This document shows, piece by piece, positions 11,510 to 23,864 of a stretch of DNA of 64,000 bases; position 1 is the first letter of the stretch, and every line of letters begins with the position of its first letter. Source of the DNA: Pelobates cultripes (lineage: Eukaryota > Chordata > Amphibia > Anura > Pelobatidae); contig OW240918.1 of assembly GCA_933207985.1 (NCBI GenBank), positions 114,188,400 to 114,252,399 of the forward strand. The letters are read 5' to 3'. The notes beneath the pieces were generated by a model. It did no database searches. It saw nothing but the letters and a program-made list of their open reading frames with translations, and was not told the DNA's origin. Position numbers and translations under genes: made by a program.

Positions 11510-12716
11510 TGTATGTTCGTTTTAGGTGTATGAATCTGTATGTTTGTGTGTGTGTGTATCTGTATGTCTGTGTATGTGTGTGTATCTGTGTGTATGTGTG
11601 TGTATCTGTGTGTATATGTCTGTATGTGTGTGTGTCTGTGTAACTGTATGTCTGTGTAACTGTATGTGTCAGTGTTAGTATCTATATGTCTGTGTATGTG
11701 TCAGTGTGTGTATCTATATGTCTGTGTCAGTGTGTGTATCTGCATGCCTCTGTATGTGTCAGTGTGTGTATCTAGATGTCTGTGAATCTGTATGTCTTTG
11801 TATGTGTCAGTGTGTGTATCTGTATGTCATTGTATGTGTCAGTGTGTATATCTCTATATCTGTGTGGGTGTCAGTGTTGGTCTCTGTAGGTCTGTGTATC
11901 TATATGTCTGTGCATGTGTCAGTGTTTGTCTCTGTATGTCTGTGTATCTATATGTCTGTGTATGTTTCAGTGTTGGTATCTGCATGTCTGTGTATCTGCA
12001 TCTGTATGTGTCAGTGTTGGTATCTGTATGTCTGTTTATGTGTCAGTGTTGGTATCTGTGTTTGTCAGTATGTGTATCTCTGTCTGTGTATCTGTATGTC
12101 TGTGTATCTGTATGTCTGTATCTGTGTATCTATATGTGTGTCAATGTGTGTATCTATATGACTGTGTATGTTTCAATGAGTGTATCTGTATGTCTGTTTC
12201 ACTGTGTGTATCTGTATATGGATCAGTGTGTGTATCTGTATGTCTGTGTATGTATTAATGTGTGTATCTGTATGTCTGTTTCAGTGTGTGTCTGTATGTG
12301 GGTCAGTGTTTGTATATGTATGTCTGTGTATGTGTCAGTGATGGTATCTGTTTGTGTATTTACATGTCTGTGTGTGTGTTTGTGTGTGTGTGTCAGTGTG
12401 TGTATCCATATGTTTGTATGTGTTTGTGCCAGTGTGTATCTGTATATGTGTCATTGTGTGTATCTGTATGTGGGTCAGTGTGTGTATCTGTGTGTCTGCA
12501 TCAATGTGTGTATCTGTGTGTCTGCGTATGTGTATGTCTGTGTATGTGTCAGTGTTAGTATCTGTATGCCTGTGTCAGTATCTGCCTGCCTGTGTCAGCG
12601 TGTGTATCTGTATGTCTGTGTGTATCTGTATGTCTGTATCTGTGTTTGTGTCATTGTGTATCTATATGTGTGCCAGTGTGTGTATCTGTATGTCTGTGCA
12701 TGTTTCAATGCGTGTA
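11510..12716. repeat. TGTATCTGTATGTCTGTG minisatellite, copy 1
   Basis: Degenerate tandem units of about 30-32 bp built from TGTATCTGTATG, TCTGTGTATG and TGTCAGTG blocks. The array resumes at 15789-16000 after the inserted hAT. All three forward frames stay open for hundreds of bases and read as Cys/Val/Ser/Leu repeats, an artefact of the repeat. One ~32-bp unit near 11690 is absent in copy 2. Confidence 0.95.
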
Positions 12717-12934
12717 TCTGTGTGCAGGGGCGGACTGACCGGTCGGGCACTTCGGACACGGTCCGAGGGCCCGGCCGGGAGGGGGGCCCGCCGCCAGGGC
12801 CGCCTTCAGGGGGCCCGGCGGCAGGGCTGGATTGGGGGGGGGACTGCAGGTGCCACCGGGTGGCCAGTCCGGTGGCACACTGTGAGGGGGGGCCGGCCGT
12901 TTCATTTTAGAGCCGCCGGACCGGGTGGCAGCCT

Positions 12935-13034
12935 NNNNNNNNNNNNNNNNNNNNNNNNNNNNNNNNNNNNNNNNNNNNNNNNNNNNNNNNNNNNNNNNNN
13001 NNNNNNNNNNNNNNNNNNNNNNNNNNNNNNNNNN
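12935..13034. other. Assembly gap, 100 N
   Basis: A run of exactly 100 N lies at the start of a GA-rich minisatellite. The round number suggests a scaffold join of unknown true size, not measured missing sequence. Frames called across it are meaningless. Confidence 0.99.
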
Positions 13035-14258
13035 GGAGAAAGAGAGGGAAGAATGAGACACAGGGGGAAAAAGAGGGAGGAATAGAGAGATGGTGATGGG
13101 GGGAGACAGAGACAGAGAGGGAAGAATGAGACACAGGGGGAGAAAGAGGGAGGAATAGAAAGATGGGGAGGGGGAGACAGAGACAGAGAGGGAAGAATGA
13201 GACACAGGGGAGAAAGAGGGGGAATAGAGAGATGGGGAGGGGGAGAAAGAGACAGAGAGGGAAGAATGAGACACAGGGGAGGAAGAGGAATAGAGAGATG
13301 GGGAGGGGAGAAAGAGGGAAGAATGAGACACAGGGAGAAAGAGGGGGAATAGAGAGATGGGGAGGGGGGAGACAGAGAGGGAAGAATGAGACATGGGGAG
13401 AAAGAGGGGGAATAGAGAGATGGGGAGGGGGAGAAAGACAGAGAGGGAAGAATGAGACACGGGGGAGAAAGAGAGGGAATAGAGAGATGGGAGGGGGAGA
13501 AAGAGACAGTGAGGGAAGAATGAGACACAGGGGGAGAAAGAGGGGGAATAGAGAGTTGCGGGAGGGGGGAGAAAGAGAGGGAAGAATGAGACACGGGGAG
13601 AAAGAGATGGGGAGGGGGGAGAAAGAGACAAAGAGGAAGAGAGATGTGGGGAGAGAGAGACAGGAAAGGGGAGAAAACAGTGGAAGAGGAGAGACACAAG
13701 GAGGGGAGAAAGAGGCAGAGGGGTAAGAGGAGACTGGGAAGGAGGGGAGAAAACACACAGAGGATCTGGGAGACAAAAAGGCACACAGAAGGGCTGTATA
13801 TATCACTGGTGGATCCAGGGGGGCGGGCAACAGGGTTCCCCCCTCCCCCTGTCCCAAGAGGCAATCAGCGGGCTGCTGGGGAGGGAGGAAGAGAGAGAAC
13901 CCGAGAAAGAGGGGGAATAGAGAGATGGGGAGGGGGGAGAAAGAGAGGGAAGAATGAGACACAGGGGGAATAGAGAGATGGGGAGGGGGGAGGGAGAGAG
14001 GGAAGAATGAGACACAGGGAGAAAGAGGGGGAATAGAGAGATGGGGAGGGGAGAAAGAGACAGAGAGGGAAGAATGAGACAGGGGGGGAATAGAGAGATG
14101 GGGAGGGGGGAGACAGAGAGGGAAGAATGAGACACGGGGAGAAAGAGGGGAAATAGAGAGATGGGGAGGGGGAGAAAGAGACAGAGAGGGAAGAATGAGA
14201 CACGGGGAGAAAGAGGGGGAATAGAGAGATGGGGGAGGGGGGAGAAAGAGAGGGAAGA
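13035..14258. repeat. GA-rich minisatellite
   Basis: Purine-rich tandem units of about 60-75 bp contain AGAGGGAAGAATGAGACAC and GGGGGAATAGAGAGATGGGG. The array is interrupted at about 13790-13905 by unique GC-rich sequence. Long open frames on both strands here are repeat artefacts. Such arrays are prone to length change and to assembly collapse, which fits the adjacent gap. Confidence 0.95.
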
Positions 14259-14511
14259 ATGCCCCCCCTCCCCTGTCCGCAGACACCGTGCGGGCAGGGG
14301 AGGAAGAGAGGACCTGGGAGCTCACCCTGCAGCTCCTCTGGGTCCTTCTTGCGCGAGCACAGAGCGTTGCCGCGGTTTCCATGGCAACGTTACTGCTCTT
14401 GCGAGAGTCAACTCTAGCCCTGGAGCTACGGGCTAGAGTTCACTCTCAACACTGTAACCCCCATGGATTCCTGGTGGTCGCAGTGGTGAGAGTGAACCCA
14501 GCCCCATAAAC

Positions 14512-14740
14512 ACACTGCCCCCACACACACACCATACACATTCACACACTGCCCCCATACACACCATACACATTTACACACATTGCCTCACACACACACA
14601 TACACCGCCCACCCATATACACACAGACCCCCATACACAGCCCCCCATACTAACATTGCCACACACATACACAGCCCACACACCCTACACATTCACACAC
14701 TACACCCCCCCACACACACACTGAACCTTTCACACACATT
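14512..14740. repeat. CA-rich degenerate repeat
   Basis: Imperfect ACACAC, CATACACA and CACTGCCCCC runs inside the copy-1 hAT insertion. Confidence 0.9.
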
Positions 14741-14894
14741 GCATCACTGCTCCTATTCCCTACTACAGCCCCATATCCCAGCAGATCCCAGGTAAGTTGT
14801 CAAACTGTTCTTAAATGGTTTGACTACTTACTCTGGAGCAGTAGTGGTTATTGTGCATGGATTATTTCTTTAAATAATCTACAAGTGCCCCAGT

Positions 14895-15230
14895 AGCCAG
14901 CCAGCCAACCCACAGGCTGGCCAGTAGCCAGCCAACCCACAGGCTGGCCAGTAGCCAGCCAGTTAGCCAGCCCACAGGCCAGTAGCCAGCCCACAGGCCT
15001 ACAGCAAGCCACAGGCTTACAGCCAGCAAGCCCACAGCCTGCCAGTCGCAGCCAGCAAGCCACAGCCTGCCAGCCGCAGTCAGCAAGCCCACAGCCTGCC
15101 AGCCGCAGTCAGCAAGCCCACAGCCTGCCAGCCGCAGTCAGCAAGCCCACAGCCTGCCGGCAGTAGCCAGCAAGCCCACAGCCTGCCAGCCGCAGCCAGC
15201 AAGCCCACAGACTGCCAGCCAGCAACAGTA
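14895..15230. repeat. 29-bp minisatellite (AGCAAGCCCACAGCCTGCC)
   Basis: Tandem units read AGCAAGCCCACAGCCTGCC followed by AGCCGCAGTC, 29 bp in the best-preserved middle part, with looser units at the left (GCCAGTAGCCAGCC). It lies inside the copy-1 hAT insertion. Frames through it are repeat artefacts. Confidence 0.9.
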
Positions 15231-16269
15231 ATTAAGGTAAGAGGAGCCAACTTGGCTTAGGTATCAGCGAGCTATGTTGTGTTGCTATATTGTGAATAGG
15301 AACCAGAGTGTTGGAGAGACCACCCTCCAGGCCCCATTAGACTCTAGCCTCTGCTAGAAATCCCCTCCATGGCCCATTAGCCCTCAATTGTAGTTTCTAC
15401 TGGGGCCTGGAGGCGACTGTTTCCAGCAGGGGATATCTAATGGACGCTGAGATGGCCTCTGTTAGAAAGACCCCCTTCCAAGCCTTTTAGACTCCATTGT
15501 AGTCTCTAATGGGGCTTGGAGGGGATTCTTTCTAACACACCCTCTAAAGGACACTGAGATAGCCTCCGCTAGAAAGACCCCCCTCCATGGCCCATTAGCC
15601 CTCAATTGTAGTCTCTACTGGGGCCTCGAAGGGCTTATTGCCCTTTTGTTCCTTGTGTCTAAAGATTGTGTACGGTGTGGCTGGAGGCGGGACAAGGGTG
15701 GCGCTTGCTGCAGAGTATGGGTGGGGCCTGTAAGGGGGCCCTTGATTTATTTTGCCCGGGGGCCCTGAGGGTTCTCAGTCCGCCCCTGTCTGTGTGTCTG
15801 TTTCAGTGTGTGTTTCTGTATGTGGGTCAGTTTGTGTATCTGTATGTCTGTGTTGGTATCTCTGTGTCTCTATCTATATGTTTGTGTATATGCGTGTGTA
15901 TTGTATGCATTTGTATGTATGTATCTGTGTTTGTGTCAGTGTGTGCATCTGTATGTGGGTCAGTGTGTGTGTCTGTGTCTATATGTCTGTATCTGTATGA
16001 TGTGATGAGAGGAGAGAGCAGGAAGAGCCTGGGCGGAGGTGAGAGCAGGGAGAGCCTGGGGCAGAGGGTACTGCCTGGGGCAGAGGGGAGAGCATGGAGA
16101 GCCTAGGGCAGAAAGGAGAGCAGGTAGAGCTTTGAGCAGAGAAAAACATATATATTTGAAATAACAGCAACTATGTTCATTGTAAACATTTTGCTATTAT
16201 GAGGGGTACAATTTATGGAAATGGGCTGCCAAGGGGTACTCAAGTGAAAAAAGGTTGGGAACCACTGAT

Positions 16270-17061
16270 TTAAAGGAACACTTTAAGGACCATAACCTCA
16301 GAAATGAAATCTGAGCATTGCTGAATGGATGATCAAATCCAAAACCCAATTTACACATGGAGGTGAGTCTTTTTTTTAGTTAAATGTACCTTGTTTGTGG
16401 TGTTCAGCTGAAGGTATCTCTTCCTGGTAGTAAGATGGTCCAGCAGAAGCATACTTCAATCCATTGTGTATCTCAGTTTAGTAATGCCATCTGTTCAATT
16501 TTGTTAAATCCAGTTGTGTGATATGTGGAGTTGATATTGGTCCTTGAGATATTTGTGATGAATTATGAGTGTAAGGAGGTTAAAATTAAGATAATTCATG
16601 GAGAGGTCAGGAGTCTGAGAAAAGTGTGGCAACCTGCAAGGGCACCTGAAGATATTTTTTTTACTATAGTCTTTTGTAGTGCTTATGGTGCCAGGAGTGC
16701 CCTGGTAGCTTCCCCAATAAATATGACAACTTTCCTGAATCCCCCATGCCTCATATGGCTTTTCCTGCAGGAGAAACCAGATGTCTCAACTCAGCTATAC
16801 AGAGTAACGCTCAATGGCTGGGAGAGCTCTGTAGACTGTGATTGTAACTGTAACTGGATTCTCCTTGCAGGAGAATATGGGAGCAGGCAGTGCAGCTGCT
16901 GGTGGCTTTAATAAACCAAGGTTAGCTCAGCGTAACTCATTGGAGACATTCAGCTGCCTACAGGAGAAGATTGGATGTGACATGGTAAGCCAGGGGATCC
17001 AGGTAAGATGTCAAACTGTTCTTAATCTATAGTGCCTATAGTACTTGGAGTGTTCATTTAA
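16270..17061. mobile_element. TTAA MITE next to the hAT, copy 1
   Basis: It begins TTAAAGGAACACTTTAAGG and ends GTACTTGGAGTGTTCATTTAA, with TTAA at both limits and tips AGGAACACT / AGTGTTCAT inverted. The neighbouring hAT target duplication (ATTTAAAG) overlaps its left TTAA, so the hAT inserted into the very end of this MITE. There is no coding capacity. Confidence 0.65.
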
Positions 17062-20000
17062 CCATGAGCAGGAAACTACTACTAAAAGTAGTAGCAACCT
17101 GGTGCTTTTTCTTCTTCTTTGGCTATCTGAGATGATAAAGTCTCAAATAAATTCAAGGCTGGCTGACTGGCTGCTTTGAAAAACACAGAATAAAAGTACA
17201 AATCTGTATATGGAAAGAGGTACTGCTTAGTCTGCTCTGCTCTATACAAAAAAGAAACCTAGTGAAGTTAGTCCCATGCCAGTTAGGATGTCTAATGTAA
17301 TTATTGTTTCCATCTTCAGTAAAACTAGTCAATCCATGTTACTTCTTTGAGACTGGCAGAGGTTTGAGGGAGTTTCAGCCCGTAACTCTGTAGCCTTAAA
17401 TCAAACAAGTATGCTATCTGGAGTGGACACTTGTATGTACCAGGGGAAGATGGACTTCTACATGTGGGCATTTAGAGACCTAGATGGTCAGTAAAAGACT
17501 AATTTAGATGTTCCTAACATAATGGACTAAAAGAAAGGATCTAAAATTCTGGGTTTGCAAATGCTGATGGCTTAAAGCTTTTTTAAATTCATTAGATAGC
17601 CTGTGATTCGTAGTTCAGCAACATCTGGTGAGTAGAGATTAAAATTGTTGGACCAGAGTGATTAGTATTCTTTGTTAACTCTTCTATGGACACCATAAGC
17701 CAAATTACTATTATCCAAGTATCTGCTATTTAATATCATGCTTGAAATGAACCTACATCTATGAGCATGTGTATCCCCTGTACATCTCTATACATCTGTA
17801 TTAAGCTCAGTGTTTTTCTGTACTCACTATAAATGTGGTGGATGTTTCTCACTTCTCTGTACCATTGACCGGCTGGTGAACCTACTTGTTGGTCATCTTT
17901 CCTCTCCACTCTAACTCCTCTTTCCTCCTTTACCCCTTTCACACCCCTACTCTTTCTCTCTAGCTGATGTATCTCTGATCTTCTTTCCCTGTACGTATTC
18001 TGATAATTGTTGTTTAGGATTAAATTTATCCCCTCAACTATAACTTTTATCTGGTGTTTTATACACATATGTGTTTATTGTTTATAACATATTGCACTAT
18101 TACCCTATTGTATTTTTGTTTCCTTTGAGGGTCATATCCTGTTACATTATCAAGATTGCCTATATGTATGTATAAATTATCCTTTTATTACATTTACTTT
18201 GAGCATCTTTGGCGCGGTTTACCATCCTGTTTATATCCTTATATCTAATTAAACAGAAAATAGGTTGGCAACACCAACAATATGCCATAACAGGATGAAT
18301 CTTATTGTGGAAAGATACAACTAGTGCAAGGTGTCGGCTTACAGACATGACAGCACAAGTAAAGTGTTATTAAAGTGTTACATAAGTAAAGTGTTAGTTT
18401 TAAAAAAAACTTTACTTGGTGTTTAGTGAATGTGTGAGCGCTCTGGATCTTGAATGCTGTATTTCTTGGCCCAAACCGCTTTATAATGTATGCATGTTCA
18501 GGTGAGTGCAGATTTGCTGGTTTTACATGCAGTAATTGATTCATTTAATTGATTATATACAGCATGGCAGCTGAGGCTATTATATAGCTCTTTAAAAATA
18601 GAAAGTGTTATGTTTCAGTAGTTTTTATAGGACCTTTTATAAGGGGGCTTTTTTCCAACGTAAAATATAAAATAGAGTACATGTTGTGACAAATGCTTTC
18701 ACAATGCTATGTATACAAATAGATCAGAATTTCATTTATATGAAAATTGTAACAGAATAAACCGGGCAATAATAGCAGTTTGTATATAATGTAACCCAGT
18801 GTATTTTTTTTTATATAAACCTCATGTGCAACTTTATCTAAATGCACCAAATACCATTAGATGGTAAAAGCTGACATGAAGCAAAGTGTAGATTAAAAGA
18901 GAGAAAATAGATTCTTTCAAATCAGTATCAATAGAGTGTTCCACCAAACCTCAGGAAAATAAAATGTAATTTAAAAATAAGTTTTTGATGTATAAAAATA
19001 ATTACCATGCTGTCTGAACTATTTTTCCTCTTTTAGATCTGAATGAAGGATATGGACTGTAATTCTGGATTCTATTTAGTTAGAGGCTGTGCTCAGCCAT
19101 ACATAAATATGTAATACGCTGATAGCAATCTATGCAGCTGTCATCACATCTACATAGTGCAAACTGTAGCAGTCACCTCGAAAATTTGATGTTGCGAAAT
19201 TGCCCTTGACAAGTTATGAGCAGAGAATACTTTTCAATGAGCAATTGAGTAAACAACAAATACCTTGAACATTATTGTATGCGAACCTTGCATTTAAAAA
19301 AAAAAAAAAATCTTTAAGAATGACAAGTGTTATATAAATGAGAACGGGTGAAAAGCACCGAAAATATATTAATATATATCACAAACATTATTCTGTATAG
19401 CAAGCAAATTTCTCGAGTTCAGCTTGTTGTTTTTTGTTGCTGTTGTTTTTACTTGCTAATGTGAAAGTGCCTGAGGGAATAAGTTCACCGTTATCCCAGA
19501 ATTATCGACTCCCAAATTTGTTAGGATAGTGGTGGCAAACTTTAAAAAACAAGATGTGTGGGCACTAGCTCGAAGCTGGCTAAACATCATAAGAAAATTA
19601 GCTCTTTCACAATTGGGATGCAAGGGTTAGGTAGCACTACTTCACAATGCATTATGGACATACATCTTCAGGCTCTTTCATACTTTGCAATTTCGTTACA
19701 GCAATACTCTAGCTGAAAGTGCTGCAGAGGCTTCACGACAAGAATATAAAAATAATTCAAAGAATAATAATTAAAAAGGTTTTCATGTTTGTCCCATTTG
19801 CTTGCAGATAATAAACAGAAAGTTACTGGTGATGGAACAATAATGACGTAAATAAAAATAAAAAAACTCAAGTATGGCAGTCTTTATTCATATGTTGGGC
19901 AGTAAAATGGCAAGAAAAAAAATATTCTTTTATTCAGTTAATAATGTGTTTTACATAAATTACATGTATTATAACATGTATTATACCATGTATGTTTTAT

Positions 20001-20320
20001 ATGTAAAGTATATGTATATTTTAATATATATGATTACAGTGCAATTTAATGCATTCTTTACTATAAGTATTTACTAAACAATAGGAGATAGACTTTTGGT
20101 TTGTGCCAAATTGCAAGTCGACCGAATGATCACAAGACGAAATTTGGATTTCGGAGCTGCCATGTGCCAAAGTCTTGTGACTCTAAAGAAAAAAGTTTCT
20201 CTTGCCTCGCTGTTCCCATATTTGCACTCACACAAACCTTGAGAGGTAGAAATAGCCAACTTCATTCATCCTAGTGTGACAACACTTTGTCTATTTTTGT
20301 TTATTTCTATTTCTGTGTAG
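17062..20320. other. AT-rich spacer, no gene recognised
   Basis: Only short chance frames are present. A ~47-bp stretch near 18140-18200 is absent from copy 2, where its absence fuses two minus-strand frames into one of 187 codons. Short A/T runs and (TA)-rich patches are present. I recognise no element ends. Confidence 0.55.
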
Positions 20321-20328
20321 GACTGTTA

Positions 20329-21091
20329 GTGGTGTATCCTGGTTTTGTGCTGCCCTAGACAGTCACTAGCAGACACACACATTCACTAAGAGACACACAT
20401 ACACTCTCACTAACAGACACACACACACACATAGTAACACACTCCCTAACAGACACACTCCCTGACATACACACACTCACTAACAGACACACACACACTC
20501 ACTCACTAACAGACACACACACTCACTAACAGACACACACACACACACTAACAGACAAACACACACTCATAACAGACAAACACACACACACAAACAGACA
20601 CACACTAACAGACACACACTCACTCACTGACACACACTCACTCACTCACTAACAGACACATACACTAACAGACACACACACACACAAACACACACTAATA
20701 GACACACACACTCACTCACATTAACACACACACTTTTTTTTTTAAATTCAACCCCCCCTTTGGGAATGCTGGGGGGGTTCTCCCTTTCCCTGGGATCCAG
20801 TGAGGCTGCTGGGCGGGTGGGCGGCACTGGCAAGGGAGCACTGATTAGTGAGCTCTCTGCTCTGCTCCCTCACGTGCCGCAGAGTGATGCCGGGAGCCAG
20901 AATATGACATCATATTCCGCCTCCCGGTATCACTCTGTGGCGCTGCTCGCCCGACGGACCGACCGGATTGTTAGTTAGCTGCCAGGCTAACAAGACATTT
21001 GCCCTGGGCATTTGGGGCGCTTTTTTTGCCGCCCCCTGGAAAATGCCGCCCAAGGCAAATGCCTTGTTTGCCTCGCGGCTAATACATCCCT
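20329..21091. mobile_element. hAT element with CA microsatellite, copy 1
   Basis: Flanked by a perfect 8-bp target duplication, GACTGTTA (20321-20328 and 21092-21099). The inner ends are GTGGTGTATCC and, in reverse complement, AGGGATGTATTAGCC, so the first base or two are decayed. About 20355-20735 is a CA-rich tandem repeat with CACTAACAGACA units. The right part is GC-rich, with an inverted repeat (GTGATGCCGGGAGC with its near-complement) around 20885-20935. The copy at 39744 is shorter because the repeat is contracted. Confidence 0.8.
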
Positions 21092-21099
21092 GACTGTTA

Positions 21100-23522
21100 G
21101 TCACTGCCACTTAACACCAAATTGGAATCACCAATTTGTAGAAAGAAAATAGTTTTTTTTCTGGAGTGTGTTGTTCAGTAAAAAAGAACAAAACTTCCTC
21201 TTGCTTGGCAACTCGCACATTTGCACTCACATAAACATTGATTGGTTTGGGGCAAGGCGTGACTGCCATGGTGGAGAGATGTGTCCTGAATAGGTTCCTC
21301 CACTTTACTGCTTTTAAAAGATACTTTATAGCCTAATCTAAATTGATTTAGGACACCATCTGCAAATTAATTGACCCTCACCTTCAGAACACATTGTGCA
21401 ATAGTTGATAAGAGCTCACCTGCTCCATACTGCACCTTGCGGCCTAGTGCACTCTGCGCGGGAGAGGTGGACAATCTCCAAGTCTAATGGTGCCTAGCAG
21501 TTTCCAAAACCGAGCAGGTACCCTGTTACCCCCAGTGGGGGTGATTTCTGTGCCTGATTTTGTCTGATTTTACGTGGCCGTTAAGCCAGTCTATATTTTA
21601 CCAGTTTTTGCATGTCAGAACAGTCATTTTTCCTGTATTTTTGGTTGTCCAAATTACCTTCCCAAATTTTTTTCACAACTGAAATTCAGCCAAGCCAAAG
21701 GGGCATGACATGAACTAAATCCTGCTATTCCCCCTCCCCCCTCAAAATATAATTTTCTCTAATCAGAGATTAACACCCTTGTGTTGAGGGGTTTATGTTG
21801 GACCATCAAGTTGGATCAGCTGCCCGACTCATAAGAGAAGTGTGAACTAGATTGATAGCGCCTTAAATAAACATTCCAACCACCATAACAACTACAGCAT
21901 GCTCCATCCTCCCTCTTGTAAAGAGCCACACTGTTTTGGCCAAAATGCTAGCCTTTTACTACAGAGGTTAGCTCACTGGCATGTAGATAAGACAGGGAAT
22001 GACGCCCAGCAGACGCTACGTAGGAAGTTAAACTGTTCTAAAACGGTCTAAAAATGATTCACATTTATTTTAACCCCCCAAAAATGTCACTATACAGGAT
22101 CAGGGGTTCAGCTCTTGCAATTTCAGTTTGCCATTTAGTTCTTCTTAGTTATCTTCAAGATAACTTCAGCTACTGGTGCTGTCTACTCATTTAACACAAA
22201 CTCTGTACTACGCAGCATAGATGATCGCAAGATAACATCAGCAAAACGAATCCCATAATTTAATCCCATAATTTAAGTTAACAAAATTGCCATAGAAGCA
22301 AAAATGTAAAACCTTCTCATTGTTTTGCTTTAAAAATTACCATAAGAAAAATCCCATTTTTGAAATCTTAGTAATGCGTATGTTTTCTAACTTTAACTGA
22401 TGTTCTACGTGTGACACAGTAGAATTACACAGATGCCTGTTTTCATTTGTAATGTTACATTAATTATATAAATCCAATGATATGTATTCACTAAACACAG
22501 AATTGCATGGAATTGAAAAATCGAATTGCATTCACAGAAAATAAAAATTGTCACATTTAAAAAAAAAAGAATAGAAAAAAGAAAATCGAATTGCAAAATT
22601 TAGGCTAAATTAGTCAAACTCTGGCTATAACAGAGTTGAGGTTTTTTTCCCAGCAGTTTTTGCCTTTATTTTGCAATTTACTTTTCGATTCATTACAATT
22701 TAATATTAAGTGAATAAAACATAATTGGACTTTATGTTCAAAATAGCTTGAACTGAGTGGGTTTCATCCTTTTTTAAACCAAATGCACAAAGAGATGAAC
22801 GTTGTCAAATAAATAATGGTTATAGATTATTAATTCTTTAACTCACAGCTTTAAACTTTTCTATACCGTACAGTAGAGTAGTTGCAATGATTTATATATA
22901 GTCTTCATGTGCTGCAGCTGCTCTGCACAGCCGACGAAACGAGAGCAAAAGATTTGGCACAATATAATAAAAAAGTGGCATTCTCAAGGCATCTGGCATT
23001 GTAGGAACACTGCCAAGCATGTATTGCAGCCAAATATAGTAACACAAGGGCCATTACCGTCTACTGTGCTGCTAGCATAATTTATCAGTAAAAACAAGTG
23101 TTTAGAAATCAAATTATTTTCTTATTTAGATAAACTAAAATATTTAAATCTATTACGAATTTATAATGTAGAAATATCTGAAACCTACTTACAGTGTTTT
23201 TTTTTTTTTTATTACCTTTTTATTTTGTATAACTGATACAAGAATACATTTGTAACCAAAAAAACAAAACAGATTTTGGATTTATAAAATTTACCAGCAT
23301 AGATAGCTACAGAAAATGATGCACAATAGTTTTAAATGGCTCTCAAAGTATCATTTAAATTATGTCGCACATCCACAATGTCATGCAAAAGTAGGCTTAG
23401 TTTTTAAATGAAAGTATTTTTTTTTTTTTTATGGCAAATGTAGGATATTCCTTCCTGAAGTTAATTGGAATAACTGCAAAGGGTCTATTGAGGAAGGAAG
23501 TGTCTAAATTATTGAGAATGTG
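21100..23522. other. AT-rich spacer, no gene recognised
   Basis: Nothing beyond chance frames, A/T runs (22558-22568, 23194-23210, 23418-23430) and a short direct repeat (AATCCCATAATTTA, twice near 22250-22275). Confidence 0.6.
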
Positions 23523-23864
23523 TTAAAGGACAACTGTCACCTCAAACCTAGTATTCAGTATAATACAATATATAATATCTATCAAGTTTTCAAATGAAAT
23601 AGATTTTTCTTTTAATGTAAAATAAATGAGAAAAACTACTCTAAAGTACATGACATGATCCTTCGGCCCTATACATACACCTTTGCTCGGAGAGTGTTTG
23701 AAAACTAAAAGTTAGTTTCTATGGTCTTCCCTGCTTCTGAGCATGGAATGAAGCAAGGATGATTATAGAGACTACCTGTCTGTTTTCAAACACTGTCTGA
23801 CCGAAGGTGCATGTATACGGCTAAAGGATCCAGTTAGATACCAAAAAAATACTGAAAGGATGAG

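Larger units (their letters stand above)
12725..15788. mobile_element. hAT insertion present only in copy 1
   Basis: The ends are CAGGGGCGGACTGACC and TCTCAGTCCGCCCCTG (tip CAGGGGCGGACTGA inverted). They are flanked by a perfect 8-bp target duplication, TCTGTGTG, at 12717-12724 and 15789-15796. Copy 2 carries one TCTGTGTG at the matching place (near 35273) and no footprint, so this is an insertion in copy 1, not an excision from copy 2. The element is about 3.06 kb including a 100-N gap. It has no transposase frame and is filled with GA-rich, CA-rich and 29-bp tandem repeats. Confidence 0.9.
10799..16267. mobile_element. hAT element with internal minisatellite, copy 1
   Basis: The ends are CAGGGGTTCTAACCC and GGTTGGGAACCACTG, the form expected of hAT-superfamily inverted repeats (CAGNGGTTCTCAACC type). 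They are flanked by a perfect 8-bp target duplication, ATTTAAAG (10791-10798 and 16268-16275). No transposase frame is present. Inside are a long TGTATCTGTATGTCTG-type minisatellite and, in this copy only, a second complete hAT insertion. Without that insertion it would match the 2369-bp version at 33388-35756. Confidence 0.85.

Noticed and set aside
11706..12910. Long Cys/Val/Ser-rich open frames up to 372 codons, overlapping in three frames (also 34275-35595)
   Set aside because: They are translations of a TGTATCTGTATG minisatellite; all forward frames are open at once because the repeat rarely makes stops. No start context or homologue.
12705..14382. Pro/Ser/Leu-rich minus-strand frames up to 491 codons and Glu/Arg/Gly-rich plus-strand frames
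   Set aside because: Translations of the GA-rich minisatellite, several of them crossing the 100-N gap.
14895..15230. Regularly spaced repeats as a CRISPR array
   Set aside because: Units are contiguous 29-bp tandem copies without unique spacers, in a vertebrate-type genome.
16525..16911. 128-codon plus-strand frame, repeated at 36014-36400
   Set aside because: Falls inside a TTAA MITE and contains no recognisable domain; conserved only because the block is duplicated.
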